64,000 nt of DNA from positions 6,472 through 70,471 of the forward strand of contig JBOHRL010000093.1 in the NCBI GenBank assembly GCA_050732695.1. The letters are read 5' to 3'. The notes under the pieces were generated by a model. The model saw nothing but the letters and a program-made list of their open reading frames with translations. It did not search any database and was not told the DNA's origin. Shown here piece by piece: positions 37,801 through 48,637 of this stretch (positions within the stretch are counted from its first letter, which is position 1; each line of letters starts with the position of its first letter). The stretch is from JBFFZF01 sp050732695. GTDB lineage: Bacteria > Gemmatimonadota > Gemmatimonadetes > Longimicrobiales > RSA9. The position numbers were made by a program, and so were the translations under genes.

Positions 37801-37880
37801 CTGCAAACTACACGCAGAATGAATTCGGTTCACAGCCGCAGATCCGCTACTGGATCGCGCGCATCAATGTGAACTTCTGA
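34824..37880 (+). CDS. SusC/RagA-type TonB-linked outer-membrane transporter
   Basis: A 1018-residue TonB-dependent transporter. The ATG follows GAGGAGGAG and gives a signal peptide (ALAALTLVVWPGAGRAQ). A carboxypeptidase-regulatory-like beta-sandwich follows (GTVTGRVIVAATQQPLVSAQVFIAGT, about 27-110). The plug domain then has KPADLITGRIAGVEIRNTNG, IRIRGANSISLSNEPLIIVDG and VEVLKGPAAVGVYGTAASNGVI, the SusC/RagA signature. The remaining 800 residues form the barrel, ending in YWIARINVNF with a terminal Phe. The SusD-like lipoprotein lies 18 bases behind. Such pairs take up glycans or peptides; no glycoside hydrolase is nearby, so the ligand is open. Confidence 0.95.
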   Translation: MQNRKMRWSAALAALTLVVWPGAGRAQESGTVTGRVIVAATQQPLVSAQVFIAGTQRGAITNQEGQYTITNVPAGAQTVTVTIIGYSQETAAVNVSAGGSTTANFEMRQSAVELDGIVVNAVTGEREQRRELGNTVGRIDVEALAKAALSKPADLITGRIAGVEIRNTNGTTGTGQKIRIRGANSISLSNEPLIIVDGVRFDNGTDFLDPDFSEGSPDQVPNRFNDINFDDVASVEVLKGPAAVGVYGTAASNGVILITTKRGSAGETRWSFYAEGGVVQERTEYPENLIALARRPDGGFSHCYNFLRAAGTCTQDSIARFNPFNDDNFSPFRDGNRQKYGLGVSGGTDRFTYYLSGDLDMENGVYTSNTLDKTSLRANLRTQLRDNMTLTASSSYVTSDFSQPSNDNSVLSPILNSMFGRALFDRSTPNRAFFRFNNTVTTEQYFATQEVERFTGSVSANWQPFSWLAVNATGGLDEFSLHDTQILEPNVAPIAATWVNGWAEESRATNFQYTANGAAVASFQLTPSITSRSTVGVDYNKQRLGATRAKGFGITPGTRSLDGTSSLFAIDEDNTDVVTVGGFAQQLFGFNGRLFVGGAARADDNSAFGQEFGLVYYPSLTASWVISEEPFFPQGEFLSALRLRGALGESGQRPQFRQAETYFSPATAATPTGDEPGVTIGGTGNLDLKPERTREFEVGFDLGLVQDRFAAELTYFRRDTRDALIARNLPPSLGQTNPATGSGTRFENIGKVRNQGVEVALNMRLVETQPFQWNLRLSGSTLENEILDMGVGIDPILLNRGAQQHIVGYPAGGYWQPRISWDDADGNGFLGLDEVSVEDSLSYIGPSLPTRMASLSTDVQLFNFLRVSALLEGRGGHYNQYYTENFRCTFSLVTADRGCLGLDDPDATLEEQAAPIANLIGDPETGAVSTAGLIHKADFIKWRELAFTLTPPRSWIDRIGGVSGLSLTIAGRNLHTWTDYPGLDPEINETGSAANYTQNEFGSQPQIRYWIARINVNF

Positions 37881-37898
37881 GCGGAGGACGAACACGCC

Positions 37899-39221
37899 AT
37901 GAAACGATTCATCGCTGTCGGGCGAAGCCGCCGATCGCTTCGCCTGCCGCTGGCCGCCGCACTGCTCACTGTGCCGGCCGCAGCGTGTGACAATATTCTC
38001 GAGGTCGAGGACCCGGACGTTGTCCGGCCGCCACAACTCGAAGGAGCGGCAGGAATCCCTTCGCGTGTGAACGGTGCGATTCTCGATCTCCAGATCGCAT
38101 TCAACGGCAACTTCAACAACAGTCTCGTTGTGGCACAAGGTCTGTTCACGGACGAGTACTATTTTTCCGATACGTTCACGGATCGCGGCGAAGTCGATCG
38201 TCGCAACATCAATCGCGACGACAACCAGATCATCCTCAATGTGTTCAGTGGGCTGATCTTGACCAGGACATCCGCGGCCGCTGCAATCGACGCGATCAAC
38301 GAGTTCGAACCGGACAACGAGAATCTCTCGTTAATGCACTCGATCCACGGCTTCACGGACGTCTTCCTCGGCGAGTCCTTCTGCGCCGGTGTGCCGATCA
38401 GCACGCTGGTCGGCAATACCATCGAGTTCGGCACCCCGCGCACGATGGCGGAGACGTTCGAGGATGCAATCGATGCATTCGACGCAGCGATCGCGGCCGA
38501 TCCTGCGGCGGACGCTGCCCGCATCGGCAAAGGCCGCGCATTGGTCGATCTTGGCCGTTACGACGAAGCCGCCGCAGTCGTTGCTGGCGTTGCGACCGGT
38601 TTCGCGGAATTCGTGCGCCACTCGTCGACCGCGGCATCGCAGAACAATGGGCTGTGGTCACTCAGCACGAACGGTCGCCTCACGGTTTGGGACCACGACG
38701 GCGGCAATGGCCTGGCGTTCCGCAGCGCGAACGACCCGCGGGTACCATGGCTCGACACGGGCGGCCTGGGGTGGGACGAGGAGACGCCTCTCTATCTCCA
38801 GCTCGTTCAGCCCGACATCGATTCCGATGTCCCGTTGGCTACCGGCATCGAGGCACGCCTGATCGAGGCGGAAGCCGCACTCGATGCCGGCGATCGCGCA
38901 GGCTTCTTCAGTGCGCACAACGCCGCACGCGCAACCGAGAACCTCGCGCCATTGACGGACAACGGCGAGTTGCTGGACGAACTCGTCGACCTGCACTTCT
39001 CAGAGCGAGGCTTCTGGTTCTACAGCACCGCGCATCGCCTCGGCGATCTGCGCAGACTCGTCCGCCAGTACGGGCGCGATGCCGAATCCGTCTTCCCGAC
39101 TGGCGCGTACCAGAAGGGTGGCACGTTTGGCAGTGATGTGAACTTCCCGATCCCGGTCGAGGAGGATAACAACCCGAACACGCGGCCGCTCGAACAGGGC
39201 TGCCTCGATCGCAGCGCCTGA
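37899..39221 (+). CDS. SusD/RagB-type surface lipoprotein
   Basis: A 440-residue lipoprotein with signal LPLAAALLTVPAAAC and lipobox Cys near residue 30. It carries the TPR-rich fold of the SusD/RagB family: LEVEDPDVVRPPQLEG at the start, FTDEYYFSDTFTDR, an ADPAADAARIGKGRALVDLGRYDEAAAV TPR-like pair, and the late FSERGFWFYSTAHRLGDLRRLVRQYGRD motif followed by FPIPVEEDNNPN. It sits as a lid on the SusC partner and captures ligand. GGAGG precedes the ATG, and a strong hairpin follows the stop. Confidence 0.93.
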   Translation: MKRFIAVGRSRRSLRLPLAAALLTVPAAACDNILEVEDPDVVRPPQLEGAAGIPSRVNGAILDLQIAFNGNFNNSLVVAQGLFTDEYYFSDTFTDRGEVDRRNINRDDNQIILNVFSGLILTRTSAAAAIDAINEFEPDNENLSLMHSIHGFTDVFLGESFCAGVPISTLVGNTIEFGTPRTMAETFEDAIDAFDAAIAADPAADAARIGKGRALVDLGRYDEAAAVVAGVATGFAEFVRHSSTAASQNNGLWSLSTNGRLTVWDHDGGNGLAFRSANDPRVPWLDTGGLGWDEETPLYLQLVQPDIDSDVPLATGIEARLIEAEAALDAGDRAGFFSAHNAARATENLAPLTDNGELLDELVDLHFSERGFWFYSTAHRLGDLRRLVRQYGRDAESVFPTGAYQKGGTFGSDVNFPIPVEEDNNPNTRPLEQGCLDRSA

Positions 39222-39227
39222 CCATCC

Positions 39228-39256
39228 AGCGGGGTCGGCATTTCGCCGGCCCCGCT
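39228..39256 (+). terminator. Terminator hairpin behind the SusC/SusD pair
   Basis: AGCGGGGTCGGC pairs with GCCGGCCCCGCT (12 bp with one G-T wobble) around the five-base loop ATTTC, seven bases after the SusD stop. There is no T-tract, as is common in high-GC genomes. Confidence 0.65.
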
Positions 39257-39343
39257 CCGGACGCTGAGCAACGATCCGATTGTCCCACCAACACGCTGCG
39301 GAAGCCACGCCCCGACTTGTCCTGCACGCTCGCCTCCTGCATC

Positions 39344-41221
39344 ATGACTGCAACGCGGGAAACGGGGCAGGGGCCGGTGATGATCAAAGCACGACGATCG
39401 GGCCAGGGCACGCGGCGGGCGGCGTCCCACTCGGCAGCCATCTGGTCGTGGATGGTGGCCGGGACGGCCATGGTCATGGCTGCGGCCAGTCTCGTGCGAA
39501 TTCAGCCAGGTTTGCCGCCACACGTCGTCGCAGGCATCCGTGCCGAGCCGATTGCCGATACGATCTGGCCGGCCAGTTGGAGCGAACTCGCGCGCACGCC
39601 AGCTGCTACGCAGGCGACGAGCATCGAAACGATGGTCGATGTCATTGCCACTCTCGCCGCAGCCTCGTTCGCACTCGCATTGCTCAATGTGTTCGCGCTG
39701 CTGGCGGTGCGTCGGCTGCACGAACGGCGCAGCGACGCAATCCGCGTTGCGCTCGGCGCCACGCGGGCGAGACTGCTGCGCGCCCGGTGGCGCGAGAACC
39801 AGCGCGAAATCGGTATCGGCACCGTTCTCGCCCTGATCGGCGCTGCCGCCGGCGTCAGGTTCCTTGGAGCGACATGGCCTGACGGGCTGGAAACGCCGCC
39901 GAACACGTTTCCGCTCGCAGCGATGGCGGTCGTCGCAATCGTCCTGCTCGGCCTCGGTGCGTTGAACGCGGTCGCTGCGTCGCGACTGCCGAATGCAGCG
40001 CTTGAACTGGCCGGTGGCAGCGCGACAGCCAGTGTTCGCAGAGTTCGCGAGAACGCAGGCATTGCCGTCATCCAGATCGCACTCGCGGTCGCTCTGGCAT
40101 CGGCGGCGCTCCTGCTCTACCGAAATGGCCGCGTTGTGCCGGATTCAAGCGCATTCGATTCGGCTGACCTGATCTCGGCGGATCTCACGTTCACGACACC
40201 CCTGCCCCCTGCCGAGAGCGCGGCAGCGTACGCCTCGCTCCTCGCCCGCACCGAGGCTTCGACGGGTTTGCGCGCCGCCGGCATCTCGAGTCCGGGCACA
40301 TGGCTCGGCATTGGCACACGCGATCGAGTCGCATTCGAGTGCGGCGCCTGTGAGATCGGCTTGATGGTCATGCCCATACAGATGCGCGTCGTCTCGCACC
40401 ATGCGGTGAGTCCTGGCTTCTTCGCGAGTATCGGCCTGCCACCCGTCGAGGGAAGGGAGTTCACTACAGGCGATACACTCGCTGGCGAGCGGGTCGCGCT
40501 CGTGAATCAGACGTTTGCACAGACGAGCTTCGAGGCCGGGCAGCCCATCGGCAGAAAGGTCCAGCTCGGTGGCCTGCGGGGCGAATGGTTCAGCATTGTC
40601 GGCGTGGTACCGGACATTCAGGGCAGCGGCATCGGCGCACCACGCGCGAGTATCCCTGCGTTATTCGTTCCCATCCTTCAGATGCCGCCGGCCGCCGCCA
40701 TGCTCACGGCACGCATGACAGGATCAGAGGCCAGTGCCGAGGAGTTCGCTGCACTGGTGCGGCCGTCCGCAGATGGGATCATCATTGCGGCCGGCGTTGC
40801 CATGACCGAACGCCTTGCGGGGGCCGTCGCGCCCGTGCTCTGGGCGGGTGCGCTGCTGCTCGTGTTCGCTGCTGTCGCGATGCTGCTCTCGCTCCATGGT
40901 ATGCACGCATCGCTCGATGCTCAGGTGCGTAACCGACAGCGCGAACTCACCGTGCGCGCCGCCGTGGGCGCTTCGCCGCTCCGCCTCGCGCAACACATCC
41001 TCGGCCGGACCGTGCGACTTCTCGCCACGGGAGTACTCGCTGGCATCGTGCTGGCATTGATGAGTGCACGACTTCTCGAGTCCGCGATCGGTGGGATTCC
41101 CGTCCTCGATGTTGCGCCGCTGATCGGCGCCGCCTTCGCCGCTGTCGCTCTCGCAGGCGGCATCCACGCAGTTCGCCGCGCCGCGCGGACCGCACCCGCT
41201 TCAGCTCTCGCAGAGTGGTGA
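39344..41221 (+). CDS. FtsX-like/MacB-type ABC permease without nearby ATPase
   Basis: About 625 residues. It shows an FtsX/MacB permease architecture, with four groups of membrane segments (WSWMVAGTAMVMAAASLV; IATLAAASFALALLNVFALLAV; MAVVAIVLLGLGALNAV; and C-terminal segments from VLWAGALLLVFAAVAMLLSLHG). A periplasmic core lies between residues about 260 and 470 (SPGFFASIGLPPVEGREFTTGD, ALVNQTFAQTSF and GVVPDIQGSG). RRLHERRSDAIRVALGATRARLL and RNRQRELTVRAAVGASPLRLAQH are the two duplicated cytosolic motifs that contact the ATPase. No ATPase gene is adjacent, as in the ADOP group. ATG 39344 is used; ATG 39377 and TTG 39317 are alternatives. Confidence 0.85.
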   Translation: MTATRETGQGPVMIKARRSGQGTRRAASHSAAIWSWMVAGTAMVMAAASLVRIQPGLPPHVVAGIRAEPIADTIWPASWSELARTPAATQATSIETMVDVIATLAAASFALALLNVFALLAVRRLHERRSDAIRVALGATRARLLRARWRENQREIGIGTVLALIGAAAGVRFLGATWPDGLETPPNTFPLAAMAVVAIVLLGLGALNAVAASRLPNAALELAGGSATASVRRVRENAGIAVIQIALAVALASAALLLYRNGRVVPDSSAFDSADLISADLTFTTPLPPAESAAAYASLLARTEASTGLRAAGISSPGTWLGIGTRDRVAFECGACEIGLMVMPIQMRVVSHHAVSPGFFASIGLPPVEGREFTTGDTLAGERVALVNQTFAQTSFEAGQPIGRKVQLGGLRGEWFSIVGVVPDIQGSGIGAPRASIPALFVPILQMPPAAAMLTARMTGSEASAEEFAALVRPSADGIIIAAGVAMTERLAGAVAPVLWAGALLLVFAAVAMLLSLHGMHASLDAQVRNRQRELTVRAAVGASPLRLAQHILGRTVRLLATGVLAGIVLALMSARLLESAIGGIPVLDVAPLIGAAFAAVALAGGIHAVRRAARTAPASALAEW

Positions 41222-41230
41222 ACCAGGGCG

Positions 41231-42937
<1,707 letters not shown>

Positions 42938-43215
42938 TCTGGCCTCCATGTATTGGCCCCGGCCACGCGCCCGCCTCCGGTCCGCAGCGTACAATCGCTT
43001 CACCGACTTCGGCAGTATAGCGTCCGGCTGGCGCGCCGTGCCAACCGTTGCCCGGATCCTGGCTGGCTCGGGCGGCTCGTCAGCGCGACGTCCTCGCTGC
43101 CCTCCACGGTCCGCGATCCGGCAACCCGTCGTTGCACGGTTCATGGTGGAGCGGTACCATCGACGCATGGCCGGGACGGGGTTTCGGCCGGTTTCAGCCG
43201 ATCCGCGGAGTCTTC

Positions 43216-44604
43216 ATGCGACGTCCCTTGATTCACGCTTTACTCCTGCTTCTCGGCGTGGTTGTACCGGCCGATGCGCAGAACTCGATCGCGTTCGCGG
43301 GTGCGACGCTGATTGATGGAACGGGCGAGGCGCCGGTGGCAGATGCGGTCGTCGTCGTGCGCGATGGTCGTATCGCCTGCGCGGGGACACGCGCGAGTTG
43401 CCCCGTACCAGCGGCGGCACAAACGCATGACCTTACGGGTCATTGGCTCACGCCCGGGCTCGTCGATGCGCATGTGCATTACTCGCAGACCGGCTGGGTC
43501 GATGGCCGGCCCGACTCGTACGATGCGCGCGAGCGATTTCCCTACGACCGCACGATTGCGTGGTTGCGCGATCCTGCGCACTTCTACCGCTCGTGGCTTT
43601 GCTCCGGTGTTACCGCGACGTTCGATGTCGGCGGGTACCCATGGACGTGGGGGCTGCGCGAGGCAGCCGAAAACTCGAGCGATGCACCTCATGTCGCTGC
43701 GGCCGGGCCGCTCCTCTCGACACGTGACCACTGGCTTAACGTTCCCGCCGAGCGACAGTTCATCCATATCCCGACCGACTCCGCTGTCGAGGCGGGCGCG
43801 CACTACCTCATCGCGAATGGCACCAGCGCCATCAAGATCTGGTTCCTCATCGGCGCGAGTGCGCAGGACACTGCAGCATGGGCCCATCGCATCCGGCTTG
43901 CGGGCGAGCGTGCCAACCATGCGGGCGTTCCCCTCATCGTCCACGCCACCAACCTGTGGGGCGCAACGCGCGCTCTCGAAGCTGGGGCGAAACTGCTCGT
44001 CCACGGTGTCGCCGATCAGCCAGTCGACCAGACGTTCATCGACCTCGCCCGCAAGAACCGTACGGTCTACACACCGACTCTCGTCGTCAACGACGGCTAC
44101 CGTCAACTTCGCGCTCGCGACTTCAACGATGACAACTACGAGATGGCGTGTGTCGACCCGGAGACCAGAGCCAAGGCGTTCCTGACCGACTCATTGCCAG
44201 GCCGCCCCTCGACAGAGGCCATTGAACGCGCGCGCCGGAACGCCGAGAGGCAGTTCGCCATGGACGCCGAGAATGTGCGTCGCGCCCATGAGGCCGGAAT
44301 CCCCATTGCAGTCGGCACCGATGCGGGCAACCCGCTCACGCTGCACGGTCCGTCAATCTACCTCGAGATGGAAGCGCTCCAGCGCGCCGGCCTCTCGCCC
44401 ATGGACGTGATTGTCGCAGCAACCAGGAACGGCGCGCTCGCCATGAACCGGCTCGCCGAGTTCGGCACGATCGCCCCCGGCATGATCGCGGACATGCTCG
44501 TCGTCGACGCCGACCCGACGGCTGACATCCGCAACATGCGCCGGGTGTCGCTCATCGTGCGCCGTGGCACCATACACAAACGCGCCGACCTCGAGTATCG
44601 ATGA
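43216..44604 (+). CDS. Exported amidohydrolase (imidazolonepropionase-like)
   Basis: A 462-residue metal-dependent hydrolase with signal peptide (IHALLLLLGVVVPADAQ). The amidohydrolase ligands are present in order: TPGLVDAHVHYSQTG (HxH), SAIKIWFLIG (bridging Lys), PLIVHATNLWG and LLVHGVADQ (His pair), and AVGTDAGNPLTLHG (Asp). The C-terminal FGTIAPGMIADMLVVDADPTADI is the usual closing beta-sandwich. Members of this exported group cut cyclic amides and dipeptide-like bonds (imidazolonepropionase or prolidase-like). The ATG follows GGAG at five bases. Confidence 0.9.
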   Translation: MRRPLIHALLLLLGVVVPADAQNSIAFAGATLIDGTGEAPVADAVVVVRDGRIACAGTRASCPVPAAAQTHDLTGHWLTPGLVDAHVHYSQTGWVDGRPDSYDARERFPYDRTIAWLRDPAHFYRSWLCSGVTATFDVGGYPWTWGLREAAENSSDAPHVAAAGPLLSTRDHWLNVPAERQFIHIPTDSAVEAGAHYLIANGTSAIKIWFLIGASAQDTAAWAHRIRLAGERANHAGVPLIVHATNLWGATRALEAGAKLLVHGVADQPVDQTFIDLARKNRTVYTPTLVVNDGYRQLRARDFNDDNYEMACVDPETRAKAFLTDSLPGRPSTEAIERARRNAERQFAMDAENVRRAHEAGIPIAVGTDAGNPLTLHGPSIYLEMEALQRAGLSPMDVIVAATRNGALAMNRLAEFGTIAPGMIADMLVVDADPTADIRNMRRVSLIVRRGTIHKRADLEYR

Positions 44605-44644
44605 AGGGTCACACCGTATCGACGCGGACCACTCGGGAGCACCG

Positions 44645-45913
44645 ATGACGAATGACAACCCTGCGCCGGCAACGCATCGTTCGCGTGCTGGAGTGCATGC
44701 ACGATCCGTGATCCGGTTTGCGATGGTCGTGGTGCTGTGCGCGGCGTGCGACCAGGCCGGCGGCGAGGACGTGGCGCGCGCGGTGTTTCGCGACAGCGCT
44801 GGCGTGCGCATCGCAGAGAATCCATCGCCGGATGACTCGGCCGCGCTCCCGTGGTGGCGATTCGAGGGTCCGCTCCTCGATGTGGGAGGCGAAGGAGTCG
44901 AAGAGCCGTACGCACTTTTCCGGGTATCGACCGCGATGCGTCTCGCCGATGGCCGCGTCGTGGTGGCGAATGGAGGATCGACGGACCTTCGTTACTATGA
45001 TGCGGAAGGGCGTCACGTCGCGACGGTAGGCAGGAGCGGCGAAGGCCCGGGTGAATTCCGCAGCGTGAGCATGCTGATGCGCGGGCCGGGTGATTCGCTG
45101 ACCGTGTACGACATTCAGGCCAGGCGGCTCTCGCTGATCAGCCCGGAGCCAGAGTTCATCCGCGATTTCACGTTTGGCGAGCCGGGCGGGTTCGGCCGAC
45201 TGATCGGTCGCACAACCAGCGGCGAGTTCGTGGGACAGCCTACCGGCTTCCGCGGTGCTCCCGGTGAGATGCCGAGTGGACTGGTTCGGATGGATCAGCC
45301 CGTGACCCTCCACTCGGCGACCGGCGAACTCGTAGACACGATCGGCACGTTCCCGGGTGCGGAGACGTTCATCAACATCAACACCCAAGGCGGTCAGATC
45401 GCGTCCATCGAGATTCGCAGGCTGCCGTTTGCACGCTCGCCATCCTTCGCGCTGACCGGGGACGAATTATACGTCGGGTCCCAGGACGGACCGGAGATCA
45501 GCCGCTACAGGCTCGACGGCACGATGGTCCTGTCGATTCGAACCGGCCGGCAGCCGGAACCCGTCACGCCGGAACATCTGAATGCAGTGATCGAGAGTCG
45601 TCTCGAGAATGCGCCACCGGAAAGGCACGCCGAGATGCGCGCCGTCATGGAAGCCACGCCCCACGGCAAGCAGATTCCGCCGTACGGCAGCTTCACCGTG
45701 GATCCGAGCGGCAATCTGTGGGTGGCGGACCATGACGATCCACTGTCGACACGCGGCCGCTTTACCGTGTACGGCGACGACGGCGGACTGCTCGCCCGCA
45801 TTGCGCTGCCCGAACGCTTCCGGCCATTCGACATTGGTGAGGACTGGATCCTCGGCCTCGAGTTGGACGAGCTGGATGTCGAGCACGTGCGCCTCTATCG
45901 CATCGTCAAGTAA
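44645..45913 (+). CDS. 6-bladed beta-propeller lipoprotein
   Basis: A 422-residue predicted lipoprotein. The ATG at 44645 is preceded by GGGAG. After a 25-residue polar leader the hydrophobic segment RFAMVVVLCAAC ends in the lipobox Cys. The propeller blades include MRLADGRVVVANGGSTDLRYYDAEG, TVGRSGEGPGEFRSVSMLMRGPGDSLTVYD and FTVDPSGNLWVADHDD. It is paralogous to the broken gene at 14395-15574 and to the gene at 59759-60901. It follows the amidohydrolase by 40 bases. Function is unknown. Confidence 0.8.
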   Translation: MTNDNPAPATHRSRAGVHARSVIRFAMVVVLCAACDQAGGEDVARAVFRDSAGVRIAENPSPDDSAALPWWRFEGPLLDVGGEGVEEPYALFRVSTAMRLADGRVVVANGGSTDLRYYDAEGRHVATVGRSGEGPGEFRSVSMLMRGPGDSLTVYDIQARRLSLISPEPEFIRDFTFGEPGGFGRLIGRTTSGEFVGQPTGFRGAPGEMPSGLVRMDQPVTLHSATGELVDTIGTFPGAETFININTQGGQIASIEIRRLPFARSPSFALTGDELYVGSQDGPEISRYRLDGTMVLSIRTGRQPEPVTPEHLNAVIESRLENAPPERHAEMRAVMEATPHGKQIPPYGSFTVDPSGNLWVADHDDPLSTRGRFTVYGDDGGLLARIALPERFRPFDIGEDWILGLELDELDVEHVRLYRIVK

Positions 45914-46130
45914 CCCCCCGAGGATCCGGCGCAACGCCTTTGCCGCCAGCAGCATCGTTCGTCGCTCGGGCCACACCGCCCGGCAATGACATCGCTGCCC
46001 GCGCCAGACCGTTCGCCCGCGGCTGACGTACCGTTGTCATACTTCGCCTGGCTGAATGCTCCTCAGATGGAGCAAGCGGGTCACACGAGGTGGCGCGCGC
46101 GGCTCCCGGACGTCATGCAGGAGGCCAGCC

Positions 46131-46898
46131 ATGCAACAACGCGCAAGGCACACGATCACTGCTGCGCTCCTTCCATTCCTCGCCCTTCACACGGCGTGTG
46201 ACAGTCATCCGATGAGTTCCACCGAACCCATCGGGACCAGCGCCGCGCAGGTGCCGGGCGCGAATTCGGCCGGCGATGGACTCAGCGCCGACATTGCGGA
46301 CGGCGAAGCGGAGCCATTCGATGTTGCAGAAGTGTTCTTCGAGTTCAACACCACCGACAATGATCTGGGGTTCCAGATCTTTCTCGATGCGGAGGGTTGG
46401 CAACGATTGAGTCTCGCTGATCCTGCTCGAAGGAACACCGTCGAGATCAACGCACGGGGCGCGCTCTCGGAACTCGGCATTACCGAGCTGCGCTTCGAAA
46501 GCGCCGAGCCATCACCCGCCGAAGTTCTCGCGCTGTTCCCGCCCGGCCCCTACCGGTTCACGGGAATGACCGTCGAAGGTCAGCGACTTGCCAGCACTGC
46601 CAGACTGTCACACCGGTTTCTGCCCGCACCCACGTTCTCCCCATCGGGCGGAGAAACCGTCGACAGAAATGCAACCGTGGTGAGGTGGCACGCGCCGGGC
46701 GCCCGTCAGATCGAGATCATCATCGAGGACGAGGAAGCCAGGAACGTCTTCGACGTCGTCGTCTCATCGCCGATTACGAGTCTGGACGTGCCGCCGCAGT
46801 TCCTGCTGGCCGGGACCGAATACAAGATCGAGATCCTCGCGATTGCCGAGAACGGCAATCGCACGATCGCGGAGAGCACGTTCATAACGTTGCAGTAA
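46131..46898 (+). CDS. Lipoprotein with C-terminal fibronectin-III-like domain
   Basis: A 255-residue predicted lipoprotein. ATG 46131 follows GGAGG and the signal (TITAALLPFLALHTAC) ends in a lipobox. The first domain contains VFFEFNTTDNDLGFQIFLDAEGW and ITELRFESAEPSPAEVLALFPPGPYRFTG, a pattern I have seen in unclassified exported proteins. The last 95 residues (PTFSPSGGETVDRNATVVRWHAPG through EYKIEILAIAENGNRTI) form one FnIII-like domain. Role and partners are not known. Confidence 0.65.
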   Translation: MQQRARHTITAALLPFLALHTACDSHPMSSTEPIGTSAAQVPGANSAGDGLSADIADGEAEPFDVAEVFFEFNTTDNDLGFQIFLDAEGWQRLSLADPARRNTVEINARGALSELGITELRFESAEPSPAEVLALFPPGPYRFTGMTVEGQRLASTARLSHRFLPAPTFSPSGGETVDRNATVVRWHAPGARQIEIIIEDEEARNVFDVVVSSPITSLDVPPQFLLAGTEYKIEILAIAENGNRTIAESTFITLQ

Positions 46899-46987
46899 GA
46901 GGTTCCGCCGAGCGCCTCAGCCGGGTCAGGAACGCGTCCGTCGGATCAGGAAACAGCCGCGCGGGAAGTCGTTGCCGGACAGGAAGA

Positions 46988-47014
46988 CCGCCCGGCAGGA
47001 ACACTGCCGGGCGG
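46988..47014. terminator. Bidirectional hairpin between convergent genes
   Basis: CCGCCCGGCA pairs perfectly with TGCCGGGCGG around a seven-base loop. It lies 90 bases behind the FnIII lipoprotein and 30 bases behind ahcY, which converge on it. Several CAGGAA motifs surround it at 20-28-base spacing. It has no T-run. Confidence 0.55.
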
Positions 47015-47044
47015 GAACTCGGAGCCCCGGCAGGAAAGACTACC

Positions 47045-48526
47045 CTAGTACCGGTAATGATCCGGCTTGTACGGTCCCTCGACGGGCACGCCGATGTAGG
47101 CGGCCTGTTCTGCCGAGAGCGGCGTCAGCTTTGCGCCCAGCTTGTCGAGATGCAGGCGCGCGACTTTCTCGTCGAGCTTCTTGGGCAGAACATGGACTTT
47201 CCGCTGGTAACGGTCGGCGTTCTGCTTCAGCTCGATCTGGGCCAGCACCTGGTTCGTGAAACTGGCGGACATGACGAAGCTGGGATGCCCTGTCGCGCAG
47301 CCGAGGTTGAGCAGGCGGCCTTCGGCAAGGATCAGCACGCTGTGCCCGTCGGGGAACCGGAACTCATCGTACTGCGGCTTTATGTTGATCCGCTCAATGC
47401 CTCGGCGCTTGAGGGACGCCATGTCGATCTCGTTGTCGAAGTGGCCGATGTTCCCGACAATGGCCTTGTCCTTCATGCGTGCCATGTGATCGTAGGTGAT
47501 CACGTCCTTGTTGCCCGTCGCCGTGATGAACACGTCCGCGCTCTCGAGCACGTGATCGAGCGTGTTCACTTTGAAGCCTTCCATGGCGGCCTGAAGCGCG
47601 CAGATGGGATCGATCTCCGTCACGACGACGCGCGCGCCCTGGCCGCGCAGGGCCTGTGCGCAACCCTTGCCGACTTCGCCGTACCCGCACACCACGACCT
47701 GCTTGCCGGCGAGCATGACGTCGGTCGCACGGTTCAGGCCATCGATCACGGAGTGACGGCACCCGTAGATGTTGTCGAATTTCGACTTCGTCACTGAATC
47801 GTTCACGTTGATGGCGGGGAAGAGGAGTGTGCCTGCCCGCTCCATCTCGTACAGCCGGTGTACGCCCGTCGTCGTCTCTTCGGACACACCGCGGATCGTC
47901 TTCGCCATGCGCGTCCAGCGCCCGGCATCCTCGCTCTGCACGCGACGCAGCAGATCGAGAATCACGCCCCACTCCTCCGGATCGGCTTCGGCATCGAAGG
48001 CTGGAACTGCACCGGCCTTCTCGAACTCGACTCCCTTGTGAATCAGCAGCGTCGCATCGCCACCATCATCCACCACCAGATCGGGACCCGTGCCGTCGGG
48101 CCACAGCAATGCCTGCTCCGTGCACCACCAATACTCTTCCAGCGTTTCGCCCTTCCAGGCAAAGACCGGCACGCCCCGTGGCTCGTCGACGCTCCCGTTC
48201 CGACCCACGACGGCCGCAGCCGCTGCGTGGTCCTGCGTCGAAAAGATGTTGCACGATGCCCATCGCACATCCGCACCCAATGCCTCGAGTGTCTCGATCA
48301 GAACCGCCGTCTGAACCGTCATGTGCAGCGAACCCATCACGTTCACGCCCGCCAGCGGACGCGCAGCCCCATACTCCTCACGCACCGCCATCAGGCCCGG
48401 CATCTCCTGCTCCGCTAGCCGGATCTCCTTCCGCCCCCACTCCGCCAGCCCCAGGTCCGCCACCTTGAACGGCAGCCGTTCCGTTCCAGTCCCCGCCCGC
48501 TGCCGCGTCAGAACCCCGCTCTCCAT
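47045..48526 (-). CDS. ahcY: Adenosylhomocysteinase
   Basis: S-adenosylhomocysteine hydrolase, NAD-dependent, cytosolic; it splits the product of SAM-dependent methylation into adenosine and homocysteine. At 493 residues it is of normal bacterial length. Seen are SLHMTVQTAVLIETL, FSTQDHAAAA, the substrate segment KSKFDNIYGCRHSVIDG, the NAD Rossmann loop VVVCGYGEVGKGCA and EIDPICALQAAMEGF, VGNIGHFDNEID, and the conserved C-terminus PYKPDHYRY. ATG 48526 follows GAGAGG at eight bases. The upstream neighbour is a C-terminal stub of an ArsR-methyltransferase gene, whose N-terminal part lies 12.4 kb away, so the original promoter context appears to be lost. Confidence 0.97.
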   Translation of the reverse strand: MESGVLTRQRAGTGTERLPFKVADLGLAEWGRKEIRLAEQEMPGLMAVREEYGAARPLAGVNVMGSLHMTVQTAVLIETLEALGADVRWASCNIFSTQDHAAAAAVVGRNGSVDEPRGVPVFAWKGETLEEYWWCTEQALLWPDGTGPDLVVDDGGDATLLIHKGVEFEKAGAVPAFDAEADPEEWGVILDLLRRVQSEDAGRWTRMAKTIRGVSEETTTGVHRLYEMERAGTLLFPAINVNDSVTKSKFDNIYGCRHSVIDGLNRATDVMLAGKQVVVCGYGEVGKGCAQALRGQGARVVVTEIDPICALQAAMEGFKVNTLDHVLESADVFITATGNKDVITYDHMARMKDKAIVGNIGHFDNEIDMASLKRRGIERINIKPQYDEFRFPDGHSVLILAEGRLLNLGCATGHPSFVMSASFTNQVLAQIELKQNADRYQRKVHVLPKKLDEKVARLHLDKLGAKLTPLSAEQAAYIGVPVEGPYKPDHYRY

Positions 48527-48637
48527 GCTGTATCCTCTCTGTTCGAGTCCGCTCCTCCATCGTCCGCCTGCCGCCGGCGACAATCGCCCCGCCACCGCCG
48601 CACCGACCCGCGCGCACAACTCACCGCCGTTCCCCGC

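Noticed and set aside
48527..48637. Possible SAH riboswitch before ahcY
   Set aside because: The conserved core of the known SAH riboswitch could not be found on the minus strand here.
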